In this document: positions 5,490 through 10,558 of the stretch, in pieces
Numbering within the stretch: the stretch's first letter is position 1
Layout: each line of letters begins with the position of its first letter
Source of the DNA: an uncultured Clostridium sp.
GTDB lineage: Bacteria; Bacillota; Clostridia; TANB77; CAG-508
NCBI GenBank assembly: GCA_900556945.1
Contig: USQP01000014.1
Span: forward strand, 1-10,558
Direction: 5' to 3'
Length of the DNA stretch: 10,558 nt
Program-made: the position numbers and the translations under genes
Notes under the pieces: model-generated
Told to the model about the DNA's origin: nothing
The model's input: only the letters and a program-made list of their open reading frames with translations
Database searches by the model: none

Positions 5490-7073
5490 ATGTTAAGTGC
5501 GAATGGAGTTACCGTAAGGTTTGGAAAAAGAGTATTATTCGAAGATGTCAATATTCGTTTTGGAAAAGGAAACTGCTACGGAATTATCGGTGCTAATGGA
5601 GCAGGAAAATCTACTTTTTTAAAAGTTCTATCTGGTGAAATAGAACCAAGTAAAGGTGATGTGAGTATAGATAAAGGAGAAAGATTATCTGTTTTAAAGC
5701 AAGATCACTTTGCTTATGAGGAATTTTCTGTAATTGATACCGTAATAATGGGAAATAAAGAATTATATGATATTATGAAAGAAAAAGAAGAAATATATGC
5801 TAAGCCTGATTTTTCTGAAGAAGATGGTATGAAGGCTGCTAAATTAGAAGAAAGGTTTAGTGAACTAGATGGATGGAATGCAGAATCAGATGCAGCAAAA
5901 CTTTTAAATGATTTAGGAATTATTCCAGAGAATCATTACAAGTTTATGAAAGAAATAGAAGCAAAAGATAAAGTAAAAGTTTTACTTGCTCAAAGCTTAT
6001 TTGGAAATCCAGATGTTTTATTATTAGATGAACCTACTAACGACTTGGATTTAAAAAGTATTAATTGGTTGCAAGATTTCTTAATGGATTTTGAAAATAC
6101 TGTAATTGTAGTATCGCACGATAGATATTTCTTAAATAAAGTTTGTACACATATAGCAGATGTGGATTTTGGAAAAATAAAGGTATATCCAGGAAATTAT
6201 GATTTTTGGTATGAATCAAGTCAATTAGCATTAAAACAAGCAAGGGAGCAAAATAAAAAGAAAGAAGAAAAGATGAAAGAATTACAAGACTTTATTGCTA
6301 GATTTAGTGCCAATGCTTCAAAGTCAAAACAAGCAACCTCTAGAAAGAAAACCCTGGAAAAAATAGAATTGGATGATATCAAACCATCTAATAGGAAATA
6401 TCCATATGTAGATTTTAAGCCAGATAGAGAACCAGGAAAAGAGATATTACAAGTAAAAAACATATCAAAAACAATAGAGGGAACAAAATTATTAAATAAG
6501 GTATCCTTTGATGTAAAACAAGGAGACAAAATAGCATTTTTAGCTGATAACGAATTAGCCAAAACGGTATTATTTCAAATTATAGCAGGAGAATTAGAAC
6601 CAGATGAAGGAGAATTAGTATGGGGAACAACTATAACGAATAACTATTTCCCAAAAGATAATAATTATTTATTTAACACAGATGAGAATGTCACAGAATG
6701 GCTTAGAAAATATTCAAAAGATCCAGATGAAACTTATGTAAGAAGTTTTCTAGGAAGAATGCTATTTTCAGGAGATGAAGCGTTAAAAGAAGTTAAGGTG
6801 TTATCAGGAGGAGAAAAAGTAAGATGCGTTTTATCGAAAATGATGTTATCGGGAGCAAATTTCTTAATTTTTGATGAGCCAACGAATCATTTAGATATGG
6901 AAAGTATCACTTCAGTAAACGAAGGAATGAAAAAATTTATTGGAAATATTTTATTCACTTCACATGATCATGAATTAACTCAAACAGTAGCAAATCGAAT
7001 TATTGATATCAAAGAAGATGGACAAGTGATTGATCGAGAAGTTACTTATAATGAATATTTAGGAATGGAATAA
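5490..7073 (+). CDS. ykpA: ABC-F family ribosome-associated ATPase (YkpA/YbiT-like) with one degenerate ATP site
   Basis: This 527-residue protein has two ABC ATPase domains and no membrane segments, typical of ABC-F proteins, which bind the ribosomal E-site region. Domain 1 has Walker A GANGAGKST (34-42), Walker B VLLLDE with E181, and switch H210. The interdomain linker (about 245-300) is charged and carries RFSANASKSKQATSRKK. Domain 2 has LSGGEK (438-443), Walker B FLIFDE with E463, and switch H492. Two places are unusual. The domain 1 signature LSGGE is replaced by IEAKD (156-160), and the domain 2 Walker A is LADNELAKT (351-359), without the standard glycines. Because the two domains pair head to tail, both changes affect the same ATP site. 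The other site looks intact. The architecture resembles YkpA/YbiT-type factors more than resistance ABC-Fs. AGGAGGA at 5477-5483 sets the start. Confidence 0.9.
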   Translation: MLSANGVTVRFGKRVLFEDVNIRFGKGNCYGIIGANGAGKSTFLKVLSGEIEPSKGDVSIDKGERLSVLKQDHFAYEEFSVIDTVIMGNKELYDIMKEKEEIYAKPDFSEEDGMKAAKLEERFSELDGWNAESDAAKLLNDLGIIPENHYKFMKEIEAKDKVKVLLAQSLFGNPDVLLLDEPTNDLDLKSINWLQDFLMDFENTVIVVSHDRYFLNKVCTHIADVDFGKIKVYPGNYDFWYESSQLALKQAREQNKKKEEKMKELQDFIARFSANASKSKQATSRKKTLEKIELDDIKPSNRKYPYVDFKPDREPGKEILQVKNISKTIEGTKLLNKVSFDVKQGDKIAFLADNELAKTVLFQIIAGELEPDEGELVWGTTITNNYFPKDNNYLFNTDENVTEWLRKYSKDPDETYVRSFLGRMLFSGDEALKEVKVLSGGEKVRCVLSKMMLSGANFLIFDEPTNHLDMESITSVNEGMKKFIGNILFTSHDHELTQTVANRIIDIKEDGQVIDREVTYNEYLGME

Positions 7074-7113
7074 ATAAAATTCTAAAACAAACTCAGAGAA
7101 GGAAGGAAGAACA

Positions 7114-9297
7114 ATGGAAAAAATTATAAGAACAATAGCAGAAGAATTAGATATCAAACCGACACAAGTAGAAAACACAATTCAATTAATTGATGAAGGA
7201 AACACAATACCATTTATTGCAAGATATAGAAAAGAGGTAACAGGAGGACTTAGCGATGAAATCCTTAGGGATTTAGGCGAAAGACTAAGTTACCTAAGAA
7301 ACTTAGAACAAAGAAAAGAAGAAGTTGTTAAGTCAATTGATGAACAAGGAAAATTAACGGATGAAATTTTACAATCAATAACTACTGCTAAAACACTTGC
7401 GGAAGTTGAAGATATTTATAGACCATACAAGCAAAAGAAAAAAACTAGGGCGACAGTAGCAAAGGCAAAAGGGTTAGAGCCTTTAGCAGAAATTATAATG
7501 GCGCAAGAAGAAAAAAAAGATATAAAAGAAATTGCAAAAGAATACATAAATATCGATAAGCTATCAGAAGAAGATAAGAAAAATAAGGATAAAGTAGTTG
7601 AGACAGTAGAAGATGCTATTCAAGGTGCATTAGATATCATTGCTGAAAATATTTCTGACCATGCAAAATACAGAAAAGAAATTAAAAGACAATGCTATCG
7701 ACAAGGTTTTGTTGTAACAAAAGCGGTAAAGGAAGAAGAAAAATCAAATTATGAAATGTATTATGACTATCAAGAGGCTATCAAATATATACCAAGTCAT
7801 AGAATTTTAGCAATCAATCGTGGAGAAAAAGAAAAATTTTTAAAGGTTAGTTTAGACAAACCAGAGGATAAAATTTTGACATATATTGAGAAAGATATTT
7901 TAAAAGGTGAAACGCAATTTGCAAATATGTTGAAAGAAACAGTTTCAGATAGTTTTAGTAGATTAATTGAACCATCTATTGATCGAGAAATACGTTCTGA
8001 TTTAACAGAAAAGGCAGAAGAAAAAGCAATTAAGGTTTTTGGAAAAAATTCTAAACAATTATTATTAGGGGCACCAATTAAAGGAAAAACAGTAATGGGA
8101 TTTGACCCCGCTTATCGAACAGGTTGTAAAATTGCAGTAATAGATGAAACAGGAAAAGTTTTAGATTATACCACAGTATATCCAACTGAACCTCAAAATG
8201 ATGTGGTAGGAGCAAAAAGAGAACTTCTAAAATTAATTGAAAAAGATAAAGTAGATATGATAGCCATTGGAAATGGAACAGCATCACGTGAATCAGAAAT
8301 GTTTGTTGCTGATATGATAAAAGATACGAAAAGAGAAGTTCATTATGTAATTGTAAGCGAAGCGGGAGCTTCTGTTTATTCAGCATCTAAATTGGCAACC
8401 GAGGAATATCCAGATATCAATGTATCGATCAGAGGAGCTATATCGATTGCAAGAAGATTGCAAGATCCATTGGCTGAGTTGGTAAAAATAGATCCAAAAG
8501 CAATTGGTGTTGGACAATATCAACATGATGTAAATCAAAAAAAATTGGCTGAGAGTTTAACAGGCGTAGTAGAAGATAGTGTTAATAAAGTAGGAGTCGA
8601 TGTTAATACAGCGACACCATCCCTACTTTCTTATGTTTCAGGAATTAACAGTACAATTGCTAAGAATATCGTAAAATATAGAGACGAAAATGGAAAATTA
8701 AAAAATAGAAAACAATTATTAAAAGTTCCTAAACTTGGAAAGGTAGCATTTGAACAATGTGCTGGTTTCTTAAGAATATTAGATGGAGATAATCCCTTAG
8801 AAATAACTGCAGTTCACCCAGAAAGCTATGAAGTAACTGAAAAATTACTTACAAAAATAGGATTTGATAAAAAAGATTTAAAGCACAAGGAAAAACTAGA
8901 AGATTTAAAAAATAAATTAAAGAGTATCAAGGTTTCTGAGATGGCAAGAGAGTTAGAAATAGGAGAAATGACGTTATCTGATATTATCGATGAACTTTCA
9001 AAACCTGGAAGGGATCCTCGTGAAGATATGCCGAAACCAGTTCTTAGAAGCGATGTTTTAAAATTAGAGGATTTAAAAGAAGGTATGATATTAACAGGAA
9101 CGGTAAGAAATGTAATTGATTTCGGAGCTTTTGTGGATATTGGCGTTAAACATGATGGATTAGTGCATATATCTGAAATGAGTGATAAATTTATAAAAAA
9201 TCCTTCTGAAGTTGTTTCGGTAGGAGATGTTATAAAAGTCAAAGTAATTAAAATTGATAAAGAAAGGCAAAAAGTAGGTCTTTCTATGAAAGTTTAG
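7114..9297 (+). CDS. tex: Tex-family S1 RNA-binding transcription accessory protein
   Basis: This 727-residue protein is full length for Tex, a cytoplasmic nucleic-acid-binding protein related to eukaryotic Spt6. The N-terminal helical region (about 1-190) contains the hallmark NTIPFIARYRKEVTGGL near residue 30 and DIYRPYKQKKKTRA near 105. A YqgF/RNase H-like domain begins around 325 with GFDPAYRTG and continues with IGNGTASRE (about 385) and VSEAGASVYSAS. Next come LQDPLAELVKIDP with GVGQYQHDV, and a helix-hairpin-helix segment at about 490-560 (NTATPSLLSYVSGI, KVPKLGKVAFEQCAGFLRI). The C-terminal S1 domain (about 655-726) has GMILTGTVRNVIDFGAFVDIG and HDGLVHISEMS. A GGAAGGAAG site at 7101-7109 precedes the ATG. 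With only 40 bases after the ABC-F stop and no promoter or terminator seen there, the two genes are probably co-transcribed. Confidence 0.95.
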   Translation: MEKIIRTIAEELDIKPTQVENTIQLIDEGNTIPFIARYRKEVTGGLSDEILRDLGERLSYLRNLEQRKEEVVKSIDEQGKLTDEILQSITTAKTLAEVEDIYRPYKQKKKTRATVAKAKGLEPLAEIIMAQEEKKDIKEIAKEYINIDKLSEEDKKNKDKVVETVEDAIQGALDIIAENISDHAKYRKEIKRQCYRQGFVVTKAVKEEEKSNYEMYYDYQEAIKYIPSHRILAINRGEKEKFLKVSLDKPEDKILTYIEKDILKGETQFANMLKETVSDSFSRLIEPSIDREIRSDLTEKAEEKAIKVFGKNSKQLLLGAPIKGKTVMGFDPAYRTGCKIAVIDETGKVLDYTTVYPTEPQNDVVGAKRELLKLIEKDKVDMIAIGNGTASRESEMFVADMIKDTKREVHYVIVSEAGASVYSASKLATEEYPDINVSIRGAISIARRLQDPLAELVKIDPKAIGVGQYQHDVNQKKLAESLTGVVEDSVNKVGVDVNTATPSLLSYVSGINSTIAKNIVKYRDENGKLKNRKQLLKVPKLGKVAFEQCAGFLRILDGDNPLEITAVHPESYEVTEKLLTKIGFDKKDLKHKEKLEDLKNKLKSIKVSEMARELEIGEMTLSDIIDELSKPGRDPREDMPKPVLRSDVLKLEDLKEGMILTGTVRNVIDFGAFVDIGVKHDGLVHISEMSDKFIKNPSEVVSVGDVIKVKVIKIDKERQKVGLSMKV

Positions 9298-9311
9298 AAT
9301 ACAAAAAGAAA

Positions 9312-9337
9312 AAGAGGAACAACTTATTGTTCCTCTT
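9312..9337. terminator. shared terminator between tex and the HD-GYP gene
   Basis: A perfect 11-base stem AAGAGGAACAA / TTGTTCCTCTT (9312-9322 and 9327-9337) has a CTTA loop. On the minus strand it is followed by a U-rich run, making a good terminator for the HD-GYP gene. On the plus strand the following bases (ATTTCAATATT) are less U-rich, but the hairpin is well placed 14 bases after the tex stop. Confidence 0.8.
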
Positions 9338-9340
9338 ATT

Positions 9341-10399
9341 TCAATATTTATCTTGAATTTCTTGTATTTCATCAAAATGATTTTCTAATATATCTAAAAA
9401 TGCCTCTGTTATTTCTGGATCAAATTGAGTACCTTTGCATCTTTTAAATTCACCAATAATTACATCCATAGGTAAGGAATCACGATAAGATCTGCGAGAA
9501 TTCATTGCATCAAAACTATCTGCGATAGATGTAATTCTAGCTAAATAAGGAATATTTTGCCCTGCTAATCTTCCCGGATATCCAGAACCATCATATTTTT
9601 CATGATGATGTTCAACGATTGGCAAGATATTTTGAAAAATCTTGGCATGTGATAAAATATGAATACCTATATTTGGATGTTGTTTAATCTGAGAATATTC
9701 ATCATCTGTTAATTTAGCCTCTTTTTGAAGAATGGAATCAGGCACACCAATTTTTCCAATATCGTGGAATAGACCGCCAATTCTTAAAGTATCGATATCA
9801 GCATCAGGTAAATTTAGATGTCTACCAATTAAAACAGAAAATTCAGAAACACGATCAGAATGACCTCTTGTATAAGTATCTTTGGCCTCAACAGTATATC
9901 TTAAAGTTTGAATACTATCTAGATAAGCATGTTCTAGTTTTACATAAGTGTCTGACAGCTCATCATTGATTTTCTTAATTTCATTCATTTGTTTAATGGA
10001 CTTAATACCAGACTCAATTAATAAAAGTAATTGATCAAATTTGTCACCTTTTTCACAATAGCCTTGAATATCTAATCTTTTAATTGTTTCTAATGGTGGA
10101 GCTAAATCTTTATGACCAGTTAATAACAAGATATATAAATCTTTATTAAACTTTCTAATTTCTTCAACGACCTGGTCACCATGAAAAGGAGTCATAATAA
10201 AGTCTAAAACCATTAAATCAAAATGCTCGTTTTTTACCTTTTCAATTGCTTCTTGCGGATTGGTAACACCTGTAAAATCATAACCAGATCTTTTTAAAAA
10301 GATAGATAAAGAGTCGATAATACCTTCTTCATCATCAACAGCTATAATTTTGTAATTTTTGTTTTCATTATTTTCTAAATTCTGCAATCCTTTTCTCAT
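9341..10399 (-). CDS. response regulator with HD-GYP domain, predicted cyclic-di-GMP phosphodiesterase
   Basis: This 352-residue cytoplasmic protein begins with a receiver domain (about 15-135). D22 and D23 form the acidic pocket, D66 is the phosphoacceptor in LMVLDF, T94 is in LLLTG, and K117 is the conserved lysine. A coiled-coil-like helix (about 135-165) leads to an HD-GYP domain (about 165-345). Its metal and signature residues are all present: H180 in RGHSDRV, H212-D213 in FHDIGKIG, H241 in KQHPNIG, the histidines at 264-266, GYP at 273-275, and D294 in SIADSFDAM. The intact set predicts hydrolysis of cyclic di-GMP (or a related cyclic dinucleotide), controlled by phosphorylation. No cognate histidine kinase is in the window. 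The start codon has only a modest ribosome binding site (GGGGTA about 8 bases upstream). It is a single-gene unit, convergent with tex. Confidence 0.92.
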   Translation of the reverse strand: MRKGLQNLENNENKNYKIIAVDDEEGIIDSLSIFLKRSGYDFTGVTNPQEAIEKVKNEHFDLMVLDFIMTPFHGDQVVEEIRKFNKDLYILLLTGHKDLAPPLETIKRLDIQGYCEKGDKFDQLLLLIESGIKSIKQMNEIKKINDELSDTYVKLEHAYLDSIQTLRYTVEAKDTYTRGHSDRVSEFSVLIGRHLNLPDADIDTLRIGGLFHDIGKIGVPDSILQKEAKLTDDEYSQIKQHPNIGIHILSHAKIFQNILPIVEHHHEKYDGSGYPGRLAGQNIPYLARITSIADSFDAMNSRRSYRDSLPMDVIIGEFKRCKGTQFDPEITEAFLDILENHFDEIQEIQDKY

Positions 10400-10432
10400 A
10401 TCAATACCCCATTTTTATTAGTATTTGTCATC

Positions 10433-10461
10433 ATTATATTAATAAAAGCAAGAAAAATCAA
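10433..10461 (-). promoter_or_regulatory. sigma-A-type promoter of the HD-GYP gene
   Basis: The minus strand reads TTGATT (10461-10456), a 17-base spacer and a perfect TATAAT (10438-10433). The predicted start is near 10426, leaving a leader of about 27 bases. Confidence 0.7.
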
Positions 10462-10502
10462 TACATTTAGTAAAAAAATTTTATGTTAAAATGAGTAAAT
10501 AT

Positions 10503-10523
10503 CCTAATGTAGCACCTAATGTA
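10503..10523. repeat. short direct repeat CCTAATGTA
   Basis: CCTAATGTA occurs twice (10503-10511 and 10515-10523) with a 12-base period, and TAATGT follows once more at 10524-10529. It lies upstream of the HD-GYP promoter and next to the end of the real sequence. It could be a paired regulator site or the edge of a longer repeat, but two copies of nine bases may be chance. Confidence 0.35.
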
Positions 10524-10529
10524 TAATGT

Positions 10530-10558
10530 CTGTCTCTTATACACATCTCCGAGCCCAC
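10530..10558. other. sequencing adapter (Nextera), not genomic DNA
   Basis: The last 29 bases begin with the 19-base Tn5 mosaic end CTGTCTCTTATACACATCT (10530-10548) and continue with CCGAGCCCAC, the start of the Illumina Nextera read 2 transposase adapter. Their G/C content also differs sharply from the surrounding DNA. Genuine sequence therefore ends at 10529, and no biological feature should be called here. Confidence 0.98.

Noticed and set aside
5490..7073. Antibiotic-resistance ABC-F (Vga/Msr/Lsa-like).
   Set aside because: The linker motif and overall sequence resemble housekeeping YkpA/YbiT-type factors, the leader is too short for an attenuator peptide, and the next gene is tex and not a resistance gene.
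8826..9242. 138-codon open frame antisense to tex, and similar open frames antisense to the ABC-F gene (6221-6562) and tex (8078-8386).
   Set aside because: They lie wholly within strongly supported genes, have low-complexity S/F/L-rich translations that mirror A-rich codons, and no ribosome binding site or promoter was seen.
10491..10526. Short plus-strand frame beginning ATG AGT AAA and reading PNVAPNV before a stop.
   Set aside because: It is only 11 codons, has no ribosome binding site, and its repetitive peptide is just the direct repeat read in frame.

Overview
The window is low-GC DNA with strong AGGAGG-type ribosome binding sites, sigma-A-like promoters (TTGAnn-17-TATAAT) and the standard code: tryptophan is TGG, and every intact gene ends in TAA or TAG. 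The gene families (YdjI-like SPFH protein, YkpA-like ABC-F, Tex, CapA, DUF378, receiver/HD-GYP) point to a Bacillota bacterium (Bacilli or Clostridia type), probably a host-associated draft or metagenome contig. The last 29 bases are not genomic. They are a Tn5 mosaic end plus the Nextera adapter, so the contig ends in untrimmed library sequence at 10529.

Left block (45-3138, minus strand): one operon read from a good promoter at 3206-3234. It encodes an SPFH/'virion core' protein with a C-terminal SHOCT domain, a tandem zinc-ribbon membrane protein, and a small four-helix membrane protein. It resembles the Bacillus subtilis ydjGHI part of the PspA-linked membrane-stress operon, but no PspA gene is visible. 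The zinc-ribbon gene is split into two overlapping reading frames. Removing one C from a CCC run at 1716-1718 rejoins them into a 476-residue protein, so this looks like a frameshift. A divergent XRE-family regulator (3343-3684) is a candidate controller of the operon. Two similar TTCT(TT)AGAAAC sites lie in the shared intergenic region.

Middle block (3685-5326): a perfect bidirectional terminator separates the regulator from a membrane-anchored CapA-family protein (minus). CapA is divergent from a small two-helix DUF378 membrane protein (plus).

Right block (5327-10529): a terminator-like hairpin and a strong promoter precede an ABC-F ATPase and the RNA-binding protein Tex, 40 bp apart and probably co-transcribed as a translation/transcription-associated pair. 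The ABC-F protein has lost consensus on both halves of one of its two ATP sites. A shared terminator separates Tex from a convergent receiver/HD-GYP protein, a predicted cyclic-di-GMP phosphodiesterase with its own promoter.

Most genes are ordinary housekeeping or envelope genes. The items most worth a second look are the frameshifted zinc-ribbon gene in the PspA-less SPFH operon, the degenerate ABC-F site, and the adapter at the end. I see no phage, CRISPR, transposon, tRNA or rRNA. No gene-free stretch exceeds about 205 bases.
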